Notes under the pieces: model-generated
What the model saw: the letters and a program-made list of their open reading frames with translations, nothing else
What the model was told of the DNA's origin: nothing
The model's database searches: none
Assembly: GCA_002102555.1 (NCBI GenBank)
Contig: MCFL01000211.1
Location: forward strand, 1 to 41,036
Direction of reading: 5' to 3'
Length of the DNA: 41,036 bases
From: Catenaria anguillulae PL171
Lineage: Eukaryota; Blastocladiomycota; Blastocladiomycetes; Blastocladiales; Catenariaceae
Shown here: in pieces, positions 10,092 to 20,711 of the stretch
Position numbering within the stretch: position 1 is the stretch's first letter
Layout of the letters: the number at the start of each line of letters is the position of its first letter
Program-made: the position numbers and the translations under genes

Positions 10092-13000
10092 TCAAGCATC
10101 CACTTCCATCTTGACATCAGCAGTCTGGCCCTCGCCAGCGTCCTTGGCAGGCGCCGCGCTCGCTCCGGTCACGAACGCCAAAACGTCCGCCAACACTTGC
10201 TCGTCGTAATCCTGGCCAACAGCGGGCGCTTCCATGGGCAAATCAGACACGCCGCCCGTTGACACCCCCTCGCCGCCATCAGCGCCATTGGCAGCGCTCT
10301 CACTCGCAGCATCCATGGACGAGGACGAAGCTTGCTGCCCGGGCAAAGACATGGGCGAGCCGGCCGCCGCACCGCCCGTGGTGTCCATGGCACTGAGCAG
10401 GTCGTCCACAGCAGCGTCCACGTGATCAATCGGGATCGCACAGCACTTGGCAATGAGCGCGCGGTACTTGTGAATGTTGGACAAACTCGTCGAGCTCACC
10501 GGCGCCACCACACCATCCGTCGATGGAACCCCACCGTTGGTCATGGCCAACGCCTGCGACACACGACTCGACATGCCCTGGACGGCGGCTTCGGGGGCGG
10601 GCAACTCCCACTCGGGTGGCACCTCAATGGCCGACTGCGCTGGCGACGTGGGCGACTCCTGGTTGGACGAGAGGCGCGACCCGCGCAGGTTGGACACGGC
10701 AGCATACATGGCGAGCTTGGCGGATTGGAGGCAATCGTCCCATGCGGCTTGGTACGCTTCGACGAGCTTTTCCTTGTTCTGAGCCTGCTGCTCGCCGTCC
10801 GCCGAGGCGGCCAGCAATGCCTTTGCGGCAACCACATTGGTGTCGTGCATCAGCATGCGGTCGAGCATGGCGTGGGAATCGTGAAACTTGCCGAGCGAGT
10901 AGGCCGAGTACAATTGCGCAGCAGTGGCGGGCGCCGTGTGATGCATGTGCTGCATGTGGTGCAGGTCGTGGTGCTGCATGGGCACGCCGCCCATTTGCTG
11001 GGGATGGTATCCGTACCCGTACCCCATCTGAATAGGCGACATGATCCCGCCCTGCATTTGATGGACCACGTGCGGATGCGACGGCGGCGTGACCCCGCCG
11101 TTGGCGCCCACGCCATTGTCGGACTCGTCGCCCTCGGACATGACGTCGGCCGTCTCGGGCAACAGCACACTCCTCCTCCGACCTCTCCGTTGTTGCTGCC
11201 CCTGGCTTTTGCCTTGTTGCTGCTGCGCTCTCGCGACCGCGCGCGCATGCGCCTTGGCCAACATGTCGGCCGACTTGCCTGCATGATTGGCCAAATCCGA
11301 CCTTGCACCGGCCTGCATCAAGATGGGCGCCAATCGCTCATGATGGCCCTCGTGCATGACAATGTGCAACACCGTGTTCCCATCTTGGTCTTGTGCATCC
11401 AAAAACTCTTGCGGCACCCCGCGGCGAGTGACAAGCTCGGTCATGTAGTACTCGGCCGCAGGCATTTTGCCCTCTTCGGAAGCCACTAGCGCAATGTGAT
11501 GCAGGACGGTTCGGTCGCGCAAGTCCGTCGCCAGCACACCAGAGTCGCCAACGAGATCGAGCAGGTCCCGGAAGCTGCGGTGCGCATGGTTGTCGTCGAA
11601 CCGGATGGCCCACATGAGCGGCGTGGCGCCGTCATTGTCCCTAGGCACGCTCGGGTGACCCAGCTTGAGCAAGAGGCGAATGCAATCGGTGCGTGCAAGC
11701 GCGGCGGCCCAGTGCAAAGTGGTGTGACCTTGATCGTCGAGCGCGAGATCCAGCGGCATGTCAGCGGGCGGGTCACGAATCAGTTCGGGCACCTCGCCGC
11801 GCGTCAGAAGGCCCTGGATCAACTGGTCGCGCCACTGCAGCAGCTTGACCGTGAGCGTTTGCTGTTGCTGGTGCTGCTGGGCACGTGCAGAGGCATTGAC
11901 GGACGACTTTGGCGAGTTTGCGCGTGACCCGCCGCGCGTCGAGTTGTTGGAGTGTGCGGCCCGCTCGAGACCCGAGGCCGTCCCAGCGGCATTGCCGCTC
12001 ATGTTGGGCGACGCCTTGCTGGCTGCCCCACCGCGCGAACGTGCGCCGCCTGATCCACCGTAATTGGCGCGTTTGGCGGGACCGGGCCCTGCCGAATCCG
12101 ACTGGTCGCTGCCCACATCGTCGTCGGCGCCGTCTTGGCTTGCGGCTACCGACGCGGCAGTCCGCTTAGTGCCGCGCTTTGCCCCGGTGGCGCGTGGCGA
12201 GGCTGCGGGCGATCCACCAGCTGGCGATGCTGCGCCAGACGAGCTGGGCGTGCCGCGGCCGGACGAGCGCGAGCCACCTGCGTAGTTGGCGTTGCTGGCC
12301 GACCGGCGTGGGGCCGGGCCAGGGACTGGGTCTTGTTCTGGGTTGAAGTTGAGGAGGGGATTGACAAGATCTTGAACGTCGTATTGGTGAGCAATTTCTT
12401 GGCCGCGCTCAAAGGGGACCTGTGTTGTGACATTGGCGGATGAGTACAAAACTCGAACAAGAGGTTAGGGACGATTGGTGGATCAAAGAAACGTACCCAA
12501 GTGCCTTGATACTTGCCGTAACCACCCTGCACCTTTTCATGCACGCCTGTCTGAATTTCCCTCTCGAGGATCTTTGTCCTTTGCGGCTTGTCAATCTGGG
12601 CGACCTTGAGCAACTGCGTGGCGTTGAGCCAATTGTCACGACACCGCCGCATCACATCAACTGCCCCGACTCGCATTTCCCATACGGGAATTGAGGAGTA
12701 CGTGGCCGTGTAAATCGACGGCGTGCCTGTGGGCTGGCGCGACCTCGGAGTTCCAGGTGCTGATCCAGTCCGGCGACTGCCACCACCCGACGGAGCCGAC
12801 ACGGTAACAGCAGCAGCAGCAGCAGCCGGTGCAGGCGGGTTTCCTTGCGCAGCACCGTTGGCTGGTGCGTTCGCGTCCGCCGGCGCTCCACCTTGTTGTT
12901 GCTGTTGCATGGCCGTTGCGGCCGCAGCTTGCGCAGCCTGGTGTGCGGCGGCAGCGACTGCCGCAGGATGCATGCTTGGGTGATGATGGTGCACGGACGG

Positions 13001-13456
13001 GTGCGGATGCAATAGCGCGGGGTGATGAATGCCCGGCGGCGGAGGCGCGCCCGCGCCAGCGTGGACGGGCGGTGCGTACAGAAACGGCGACACGGCGGCG
13101 GGCGCGCCAGCGTTTGCAGACCCGGCGGTTGCAAGCGCGTTTCCGACGGGAACGCCGTTGTTGGCTGCGTCACCAGCGGCCGGATTGGTGCCTGCGACGG
13201 AAGCCGTGTATGCGAGCGCGGTGGCCGTGGCCAGGGCGGCAGCGTTGGCTGCAGCGGGGACAGTCGCACCTGCAGGTGCAGCCGCGGCAGTTGAGCGAGT
13301 TGGGCCGGCAGTCGTGGTGTAGATCCCGGCGGCAGCGAGCGGATTCTGTTGGGCCTGGGCTTGAGCTTGGGCCTGCGCTTGAGCCTGTGCTTGAGCTTGA
13401 GCTTGGGCGGCAGCGGCGGCAGGATGCTGGACCGCGGTCGGGTTGGTCGAGAACAT
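10092..13456 (-). CDS. APSES/KilA-N transcription factor with ankyrin repeats (Mbp1/Swi4-like)
   Basis: Two exons, 13456-12497 and 12419-10092, joined across a 77-bp intron (donor GTACGT) give 1095 residues. Residues about 247-345 are the APSES DNA-binding domain: [54 protein letters not shown], then [15 protein letters not shown] across the splice junction. Ankyrin repeats occupy about 545-720 ([36 protein letters not shown]). This order is that of Mbp1, Swi4 and Res1/2, the DNA-binding subunits of the MBF/SBF complexes that switch on G1/S genes at ACGCGT-type sites. The N-terminus has a Gln-Ala repeat (about nine units) and Ala-rich stretches. The C-terminal region is long and low-complexity, with Gln/His-rich parts. 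The start at 13456 is the first true ATG of the frame. Homology is certain for the family, not for which member it is. Confidence 0.93.
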
Positions 13457-14285
13457 GATATGGCGCAACTGCGACGACGACGACGACGAAGGGAAAAACT
13501 CCGTCAGTGTTCAGGTCCAACACGGGGCTTCAACAGGGACAGCGTCTCGCGCCGGCGCTGGCGCCAGGCTGCAGCCAAGGGCCGAGGGCCTGACGCCTGG
13601 GCCGGGAACTTGAAGGCGGCACGACATGGCACCATGGCGCGCGACGTGACGCGCATGAGAGACGCAGACAGCCCGAGGGGAATGAATGAGACACGTACCG
13701 AGACGCGGAGTATCAACTGACGCCTGGATTTCAGTCGAGAATGTGGACGTGTCGTGTCGTGTCGCGACGAGGGGCGAGACGTTGACGGGAAAAGGAGGAG
13801 ACGAGAGGTCGTGTCGTGAATTGTCGGCCGTGGGCGCAACACGACCCAACGGCCGCGGTGGGCGGAGACGGATCACGTGCAAATCGCACCCAAGCCACCG
13901 CAAAACGTGTCAAGCGCTGTTCAAACCGACTTGCGTGATCAACGAGTCGCGATCACGTGCCCAGGTTGCTATGACGCGTCGTTGTCCTTGACTGTTGCGC
14001 ACCCCAGTCTCGCCGTGCCAAGGAGACAATGACAAGGTCGAGCAGATCCACTCGCCGGCAGGCACATACGGAACCTACTACTCAAGCGGCCCTTCCGATG
14101 ACCACACTGCCAGTCTGCCATTTGAGCGCTTGCTCAGCTACATTGACGTTTCCCCCCAAATGCGAAATGTTACAACATGGTTCATCCAACCTGACCCTTA
14201 GAGACGGATCACGTTTGCGACCGCCTGCCTCACATCCCAGCCAGTCCGTCCAAGGCATTGGATACATCATGATCAAGTCACTGCA
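13457..14285. other. Intergenic region upstream of the APSES gene
   Basis: About 0.83 kb between the APSES start and the 3' end of 7TM member C. It holds an 8-bp palindrome GACGCGTC at 13973-13980 and two GATCACGTG sites (near 13870 and 13950). I see no gene in it. Confidence 0.5.
13973..13980. promoter_or_regulatory. MCB-like palindrome GACGCGTC upstream of the APSES gene
   Basis: The core ACGCGT is the site bound by Mbp1-type factors in yeasts. It lies 517 bp upstream of the ATG of an Mbp1-like gene, which would allow autoregulation. A single hexamer can occur by chance in GC-rich DNA, so this is only a candidate. Confidence 0.3.
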
Positions 14286-15637
14286 TCAAACAGCCGCACT
14301 TTTGCTCACGGTCAACGACATGATCGCCGACTTCGTTCCCATTCGCGAGAGCATGGCTGATGCGCCATTTCCAACCTTGGCCGATTGCACCACGAGCCAC
14401 TCAAACGACGCCTCGGTCGCCACGGCCAGCGCGACCAACGTGCACGTAATCGCGGTGCTGTGGATGGGAAATGGTCGGAAAAGGGCAATAATCACAAGAA
14501 ACATGATCCAGTAGCTGAGAATGCACATGGTCTGTCCGATAGCATGAAAAATGCGCATCATGTCAGACGAGCAAGAAATTACGCACGCACGATAAACAAA
14601 ACGCACAAGAACTTTGAATGTTCGGCCAAGCGCCATTTGCGGATTGGTAGACGGTTCGTTGACGGAACCGTGAGTAGACGCAGCAGAATGTGTTCCATGG
14701 CCAGGACTATTTTCACCTGCAGCCGTCGGCTGACCTGGGCTGTGGACACTTGTCGGTGACATGGACACGATAGCAACGTCACCTTCCGATCCTGGCGATT
14801 TGAAAGAGCCAAATGCGATCTTGAGGCTCCACAGCGACATGGTAATGAGCATAATCTATTTGAAATGCATTGAACATCCAGTCAGTCAGTCAGTCAGACA
14901 TGGTGACGAAGCGGTTGGCGAGGTGTTGGGCCGTACTGGAAAGAGAGCAAGAAGCGCGGCGGTCCACTGTGGGATCAGAGCGACGGATTGCCATCCAACT
15001 GAAAGCAAAATCAACATCTAACTCAACGATGCGGTACAGAGTGTTGGTACATACCAATGTCCAGGCCAGCATATCGAATCAACGATTGTGTCACGGTCAC
15101 ATATACAACGGCCATGATTGTGCTTGTGATCCCCAGAAACACGCGAATGCACAGCATACGGAGCCTCTGCTGCGTCACAATGATCACGGCAGTTCGGTAC
15201 AAGGTTGCAACGGCAACGAGAGGCGACGCAGTGTAAATCGTCATCATGCGAATGAGATTGAGGGCAAATGACTGTGGGTACGCAGGGCAGTCAGAGTGAC
15301 GAGCAAAGTGTGTAAATGCGTCATGCGGTCGTACGTTTGCAGTTCCCGTTTCCCACAAGGTATGGTAATACACGAGGCTATTGATTGATTCGGCGACCAG
15401 GAGAATGGACGCAGCCGTCAGGTACACGAGCCTGAACTCGCCGACCTTTTTGGTAGCCGACAGCCCAGAATAGTTGGAGGATGGACTCTTGTGCTTCTGC
15501 TTGGAGACGACATGCCATGTTTTCGTCACCAGAACCAATGTTGAGCAGGTCGATATCAACAGGCAAATGTAGAATGCAATAAGAGTGTTTCGCGCGACTT
15601 GTTCCGTGATGACGGATGGTGGGGCTCGGGAGGGCAT
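14286..15637 (-). CDS. Seven-helix membrane protein, family member C
   Basis: Five exons: 15637-15335, 15271-15055, 14998-14937, 14855-14607 and 14531-14286 (introns 63, 56, 81 and 75 bp; donors GTACGA, GTATGT, GTACGG, GTGCGT), giving 358 residues, the shortest member. Introns 1 and 4 are multiples of three and remain open when unspliced, but the same positions are introns in other members. Key blocks: helix 1 ARNTLIAFYICLLIS, helix 2 AESINSLVYYHTLW, helix 3 ATLYRTAVIIVTQQ, helix 5 from VGWQSVALIPQW to SLWSLKIAF, GRTFKVL before helix 6, and helix 7 ending VATEASFEWLV. Intron 3 contains four GTCA units (about 14881-14896). C lies between the APSES gene and the mucin-like gene, 4.5 kb from members A and B, and has the same orientation. 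Function unknown. Confidence 0.83.
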
Positions 15638-15996
15638 GGTGTGCTGTTAAAGATGTGTCACACTTAGTCTATCAAGGTCTACATGTGAAATTGCTCGAGG
15701 TGCCTGAAATATTTCCCACGGTGAACGTTGCTTGGCCGATTCACAGTCTCGCCTAGCTTTTTGTTCGCACCGATTTGATGAGTGAATCCGGTTGCCAAAG
15801 GCCTGAGGCCCGGGCACATCGGCTAACAAAAGTCCTTAACACATGCACAGAATCATTTTTTGGCATTGTATTTCACAGGTTTGTCGCAATTGAAAATAGC
15901 AATCAACAAAAAGATGCACACAATGAGCTTGATGGACGAGCGAACGAGCATCAATGTCCAGCACCAACACCCGTTCGACAACAAAAGTTGCACTGC
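15638..15996. other. Short intergenic region
   Basis: About 360 bp between the start of 7TM member C and the stop of the mucin-like gene. Nothing recognised. Confidence 0.5.
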
Positions 15997-18462
15997 TTAC
16001 TTGAACATGACACTGCCCTCACTCCCGCCATCTTGGCACGTCATTCCAAACGGCACCTCCATCTTGACAAACGTCCCATTGTCGCACACCAACACACTGG
16101 CGGGATCCTCCGGCGCGCACTTGCGATACACGCGGTCCGCCGGGCACTCGCCACCAACCCTTGCATCGCTGCCATCGTCCACGAGCTGCTGGACGCGCGG
16201 GTACACAGCATCGGTCGGCAACAACTGGCCATTGGTGCCTGTGAGCGAGCCCGTAAGCGTTTCCGTTGCTGTGGCCGTGGTCAATGTGCCCGTCAACGTG
16301 AGCGTGTCAATCGGAAGCGTGGCCGTCGCAGTGACAATGGGCAAGGACGTGAGTGACGCAGACGCGGTTGGCAATGGGTTGGCGTCCGTCAAGCTGACGC
16401 AACGCGAGTCGGTCACGGTCACGGTTGCAGTCACAGTCACGGTGACTGGTGCACCAGGTTGGCCAGGCTGACCGGGCTGACCGGGCTGGTCGGGTTGAGC
16501 AGGCGGGGCAGGCTGATCGGGTTGAGTTGGCGGAGCGATGGGTGTTTCGCCGTCACCGCCACCGTTTCCATCGCCGCCACCAATTGGAGGCTGCTTGGGC
16601 GAGTCGCCACCACCGCCAGGCGGAGCGGGCGCAACAGATTCAGTGGGAATGACCGAGCTCGTGGGAACCGCCGTGGGCGTGGGCGGCGGGTTAGGAATCA
16701 GGAACGTTGTGCCCGTCTGACCTGGCGGCGGCAAGCAGGTGCATGAGGGAGCTGGCCCGCCGTTGGTGGGAAGCGGCGGGCAACGCGTGATGAGCGAGGC
16801 GGTTGTTGTTGGCGACGCGGTTTGCGAGTTGATGACAGATGACGTGACGGGAGGAACATCGTCACCGGCTCCTGGCACAGTTGGAACAGCAGTTGGGGTC
16901 GGCGGCGGGTTCGGAATCAGGAATGTCGTGCCCGTCTGTCCGGGCGGTGGCAAGCAGGTGCACGATGGGGCCGGTCCACCGTTTGTTGGAAGCGGCGGGC
17001 AGCGAGTAATCAAGGAAGCGGTCGAGGTGGTGGAAACCAATGCAGATGTGTTGATGACGGATGAGGTCGCAGTAGCAACTGGCGTCGACGATGGGAACGG
17101 AATCAAGAACGTGGTGCCAGGCTTACCAGGAGGTGGCAAGCATGTGCAGGACGGCAAAGGACCACCGTTGGTTGGGCGGGGCGGGCAGCGAGTGATGAGC
17201 GAGGCCGTCGAGGTGGTTGCAGTCGTGATACCAGTCAAAGCAGGCGTGGTTCCCGTCGTAGAACCCGTGATGAGGGTAAGCGAATCAATCACGGATGAGG
17301 TGCCCGTGATTTGCGTGAGAGAGTCGACAGCCGACGAAGTGCCAGTCACAATGCTCGTCAGTGTAGCCGAGGTACCCGTGCCAGTAATCTGAGTGAGCGA
17401 GTCGACGGCGGAGGAGGTACCCGTCACAACGCTGGTCACCGTTGCCGAGGTCAATGTCCCGGTAATCTGCGTGAGCGAATCCACAACCGACGAGGTTTGC
17501 GTTCCAGTCACAATGCTGGTGACCGTAGTACTGGCCGACGTGATGCCCGTAAGCGAGTCCACGACCGCCGAGGTACTGGTGGCCGGGATGCTCGTTACCT
17601 GGGCCGATGTCGAGAGCGACGAGCCAATCGGTGCAGTTTGCGTCGCCGTAGCAGTAGCCGTGGCCGTCAATCCAGGGTTGGGGATCAAGAACGAAGTGCC
17701 AGGTTGGCCGGGCGGCGGCAAGCAAGTGCACGACGGGGCCGGTGCGCCGTTTGTCAGTGCAGGCGGGCAACGCGTGATGAGCGAAGCCGTCGAAGTCGAT
17801 GCAGACGTGAGGGAGTCGACCACAGATGATCCCGTCGCGCTCGTCAGCGTCCCGACCAACTCGGAGGTGATTGTGGGAACAGCGGTGGATTGCGTGAGCG
17901 AGTCAATGATGGCACTTGTGAGCGAGGTCGTCTTCGACAATGCACCGGTCGTGGCTCCGATCGTGCTGATAGTGGTCGAAGCGGATGCCGTGAGCGAGTT
18001 GATGACCGAGGACGAGGATTTGGAAAAGGTGACCAGACTCGACGACGAAGTGGTCCCAGCGACGGCCGAGTTTGTTGCTGCCCGAGTCGTGGTCGCAGCC
18101 GACGAGGACAAGGCAGCCGAAGAAGTCGCGCGAGCTTGGCTGGTCGTGCTGGCAGACTGCTTGGCCGTCGAAGACTGCTGCGAGCGCGACTGGGATTGAG
18201 ACTGAGACTGAGACTGAGATTGCGATTGCGACAAGGATCGCGTCTTGCCGTTACCGTTGCTGTTGCCGTTGTCACCATTTCCACCGCGCGAGGGCGATCC
18301 GAGGCTGTTTCCAGGCGAGCCAGCGTATCCATTGTCGACATACTCGCGAGTAGGGAGACCGGCCACGAGCAAAGGAGCGATCAGGAGCGCCAAGAGAGCA
18401 AGTGTGACCAGCACACGACGCGTCGAGTAAAAAGAGATGGAATGCGAGACACGAGGAGACAT
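15997..18462 (-). CDS. Secreted mucin-like protein with Cys-Pro repeat modules
   Basis: A single exon of 821 residues. The ATG at 18462 starts a signal peptide with a strong hydrophobic core (VLVTLALLALLIAPLLVAG). A Ser-Gln dipeptide run and a Ser/Thr-rich region likely to be O-glycosylated follow. Four modules share the pattern RCPPxxTNGxPxPSCTCLPP plus PGxxGTxFLIP; on the DNA they lie at about 17674-17787, 17087-17207, 16903-17020 and 16685-16802. They are separated by repeats of the type SSxVDSLTQIT. A Pro-Gln-Gly stretch and a Val-Thr stretch lead to a C-terminal Cys module: CPADRVYRKC, VLVCDNGTF, PFGMTCQDG. Its spacing recalls the small chitin-binding CBM19 module of fungal chitinases, but that is a guess. 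The end is not a clear GPI signal. Likely role: cell wall or extracellular matrix protein, perhaps of cyst or spore surface. Confidence 0.8.
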   Translation of the reverse strand: MSPRVSHSISFYSTRRVLVTLALLALLIAPLLVAGLPTREYVDNGYAGSPGNSLGSPSRGGNGDNGNSNGNGKTRSLSQSQSQSQSQSQSQSRSQQSSTAKQSASTTSQARATSSAALSSSAATTTRAATNSAVAGTTSSSSLVTFSKSSSSVINSLTASASTTISTIGATTGALSKTTSLTSAIIDSLTQSTAVPTITSELVGTLTSATGSSVVDSLTSASTSTASLITRCPPALTNGAPAPSCTCLPPPGQPGTSFLIPNPGLTATATATATQTAPIGSSLSTSAQVTSIPATSTSAVVDSLTGITSASTTVTSIVTGTQTSSVVDSLTQITGTLTSATVTSVVTGTSSAVDSLTQITGTGTSATLTSIVTGTSSAVDSLTQITGTSSVIDSLTLITGSTTGTTPALTGITTATTSTASLITRCPPRPTNGGPLPSCTCLPPPGKPGTTFLIPFPSSTPVATATSSVINTSALVSTTSTASLITRCPPLPTNGGPAPSCTCLPPPGQTGTTFLIPNPPPTPTAVPTVPGAGDDVPPVTSSVINSQTASPTTTASLITRCPPLPTNGGPAPSCTCLPPPGQTGTTFLIPNPPPTPTAVPTSSVIPTESVAPAPPGGGGDSPKQPPIGGGDGNGGGDGETPIAPPTQPDQPAPPAQPDQPGQPGQPGQPGAPVTVTVTATVTVTDSRCVSLTDANPLPTASASLTSLPIVTATATLPIDTLTLTGTLTTATATETLTGSLTGTNGQLLPTDAVYPRVQQLVDDGSDARVGGECPADRVYRKCAPEDPASVLVCDNGTFVKMEVPFGMTCQDGGSEGSVMFK
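16685..17787 (-). repeat. Four Cys-Pro coding modules and VDSLTQIT linkers within the mucin-like gene
   Basis: Four copies of a roughly 115-bp unit encode RCPPxPTNGGPAPSCTCLPP and the following PGQxGTTFLIP. The two copies nearest the C-terminus (16685-16802 and 16903-17020) are almost identical in protein, so they are the youngest. Between copies one and two, about 17280-17570, shorter units encode SAVDSLTQITG-like stretches. Confidence 0.8.
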
Positions 18463-19511
18463 GATGGTGAAGAGAAATGTTTGGGATGATGAGAATGAGG
18501 GGATTCGGTCTTGTAAATGAGTCAAACTAGTGCGTGAATTGAATTGGCATGTCAGCCAAGTATTCAAAGAGAATTAAGTTAGGCCCGGGTAAGATCGTTG
18601 GCACGCACCGACTGTCTAAGTCGAGTCGAAGAAATATCGGTTTCGTCTTTCAAGTATGGAACAGCGTAAGCGCCAGGCTTTACGAACGGAACGCGATGGG
18701 TGCAGTCACGTTGTAATGAGGACACAATGAAATGCAATGGAATGAATGGTTCCCGTAGAAACGAGTGGGTGTTGTGGAAGCGCAAGTCTCGTTGATGCGG
18801 GCGGGAACTCGCCAGTATTTATCACCTTTTACATTGGCATGCACAGAGTTTCTCCACCGCCACCCTGCTATTGGCTAATCCATTCGGGAATAGATCTGGA
18901 GGTGGAGGATCCATTTTAGCCGTGCTGCGCGCACCACTCTCAATACTGGGTCCGTCTTTGCAGTCGTCACTCATATGCTGGAAAATGCGTATTGTGGGAA
19001 ATTCCGCCAATTGACAGCAAGAACAATGAATGCCTTGTCAAGGGCTGAGGAGTACTGCGCCGATCGTTGGCGACACGTTCGATGTCTCACTTTGCTTGAC
19101 CAAGCAGAGTGGTTCGAGAACTCGCGCCACCAGCCCGCGTACCTGCAAGATGTTAACTACCTGTGTGCTGAGTTCATGAGTTGTCCTTGCTCGTTCACAT
19201 GCGAGCTATGTCGGATAATTGTCGCTTTGACCTCCTCACCTGCAGATTAGACAGAGCATGAAATCTCAAAGGAAGGGACACATTTCACGCGAACCTCACC
19301 GTGACTGGGGTGACAGGCCAGTAGTTCTTCATGATTTCTTGTCACACACCACTCACCAGCTCTATCGCCCTTTCCCCGATCCCTACCCATGGTCGTGCGC
19401 AATGCGTGCAGGCTCGAACTTTGAGCTCAAGGCTGGTATCAAACAACAACTGTTGGTTTGCATTCAATTGTACTGCGAGACGGCGAAGACGCGCCGTTTC
19501 CTCAGTCTGGG
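18463..19511. other. Intergenic region without a supported gene
   Basis: About 1.05 kb between the mucin-like gene and the eIF4A-like copy. Some open frames exist on the minus strand with plausible splice signals (one just after the helicase stop at 19512, containing a CTHC motif and ending at a GTGAGT near 19368; another near 19010-19145), but no recognisable domain, so I do not call a gene. The part next to 18462 should hold the promoter of the mucin-like gene. Confidence 0.4.
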
Positions 19512-20711
19512 TCAGTAGAGGAACAATTTGGCAAAATCCCTTGGCAATTTCTGCATCTTGACCCCCAAGCTTGCCGCAATCTGACCAACCACATTCATTT
19601 CCGCCTCTGCAGCAAGAGTCGCCACAACTGCCTTGCGCCCAAACCGCCCTGCACGTATTGCTCGCTTCTCATATGCGTCAATGGACGCGGGCACATCGAA
19701 ATTGAAGACGTGCTTGAACTCTAACACGTTCGGCAGCGAGCCAGCAGCAACCAGGACACGCACGACCCCCAACCTGAATTCTTCAACGAGTCTTGCTTGG
19801 CCTGCTGCGTCGCCATGTGCAACGGCCGCCGTGAACCCAGCATTGCGAATGGTCGCGGCCACCATGTCGGCCGTATCACGTAAGTTGCAAAACACGGCCA
19901 CGTGTGCAATGTCAGCTTGACGGAAAATGTCATACAGGGTGGCAGCCTTGAGCTCGATGTTGTTGTCAATGGGAACGTAATAGTGGCCGACAGCCTCCGG
20001 CACGGCAGCGGTTTGGTCGTTGACTGCCACGCGGACAACGGACTCGTGCATCATACGCGATTCCCACTCGGCAACCATATCGTCGTGTTGGTTCAACGTG
20101 AACAACACCACCTGAGGTTGGCGCAGACTGGTAAACACAACTTGGGTCTGGTCGCCGAATCCCAAGGCACACATCTCTTGGATCTCGTCAACAACCAATA
20201 CCTTGACTTGACCCACATCCAAATGCGCCGCGTGCACCAAATGCGCGATCCTTCGCGGCGTGCCCACAACTCTCTGCGGACCGTCGCTCAACGTTCGCAC
20301 ATCCTCGCGGATCGATCCGTCGCCCGTACACACGCAGCACACGACCCCGTCCATGAATGCAGACAAGGACTGGAGGATTTGAAACGCATTGCCGGCGACT
20401 TGGCGAGTCGGGACCAGAATGAGCGCTTGAGGTTGGCGGATGGATTCGTTGATGCCCTGCAGCACGCCAATGGCAAGCGCTAGGGGATTTGGCTTGGCCA
20501 GAGGCCGAGTGAACCGTGGTGTTGTTGCCTGCGATGATGGGCGGAATGGCGAGTGATTGGATGGTGGAAGGCCGGTCATATCTGTGTTGGATGGAGCAGT
20601 CATAAGTGCGTCGACTCGAACGTGGAGGTGGATCATGGCAGAGGCGGACCCGGATGCCGCGATGCCGCGGACAAGCGCTGGACGTAAGTTCAAGGCTTCA
20701 AACGAGGTCAT
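19512..20711 (-). CDS. Degenerate eIF4A-like DEAD-box paralogue (catalytically dead, possibly pseudogene)
   Basis: The open frame from the ATG at 20711 gives 399 residues, clearly derived from eIF4A, but every catalytic motif is changed. Motif II reads VDEIQEM instead of [11 protein letters not shown] is replaced by TLN, PTRELA by PTRQVA, TPGR by TPRR, the ARGID motif V by LPNVLEF, and [13 protein letters not shown] by KRAIRAGRFGRKA. An intron at the same place and phase as in eIF4A can be seen (20582-20649, donor GTCCGC). Splicing it restores motif Q (GYDRPSTIQSLAIPPIIAG) and a ruined Walker A (SGQAKS for SGTGKT). The spliced frame then needs one base less in the G run 20483-20486 (C run on the gene strand) to continue. 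The unspliced frame is open throughout but loses motif Q. It lies 0.5 kb downstream of the normal eIF4A gene, so a tandem duplicate that lost ATPase function, or a decaying copy. Confidence 0.75.
   Translation of the reverse strand: MTSFEALNLRPALVRGIAASGSASAMIHLHVRVDALMTAPSNTDMTGLPPSNHSPFRPSSQATTPRFTRPLAKPNPLALAIGVLQGINESIRQPQALILVPTRQVAGNAFQILQSLSAFMDGVVCCVCTGDGSIREDVRTLSDGPQRVVGTPRRIAHLVHAAHLDVGQVKVLVVDEIQEMCALGFGDQTQVVFTSLRQPQVVLFTLNQHDDMVAEWESRMMHESVVRVAVNDQTAAVPEAVGHYYVPIDNNIELKAATLYDIFRQADIAHVAVFCNLRDTADMVAATIRNAGFTAAVAHGDAAGQARLVEEFRLGVVRVLVAAGSLPNVLEFKHVFNFDVPASIDAYEKRAIRAGRFGRKAVVATLAAEAEMNVVGQIAASLGVKMQKLPRDFAKLFLY

Noticed and set aside
10332-11489. 385-codon plus-strand frame opposite the APSES gene
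   Set aside because: Antisense to a strongly supported APSES/ankyrin exon; its Arg/His-rich composition is typical of a GC-rich shadow frame.
16739-18199. Valine/aspartate-rich plus-strand frames opposite the mucin-like gene
   Set aside because: Mirror images of the Ser/Thr-repeat coding sequence on the minus strand.
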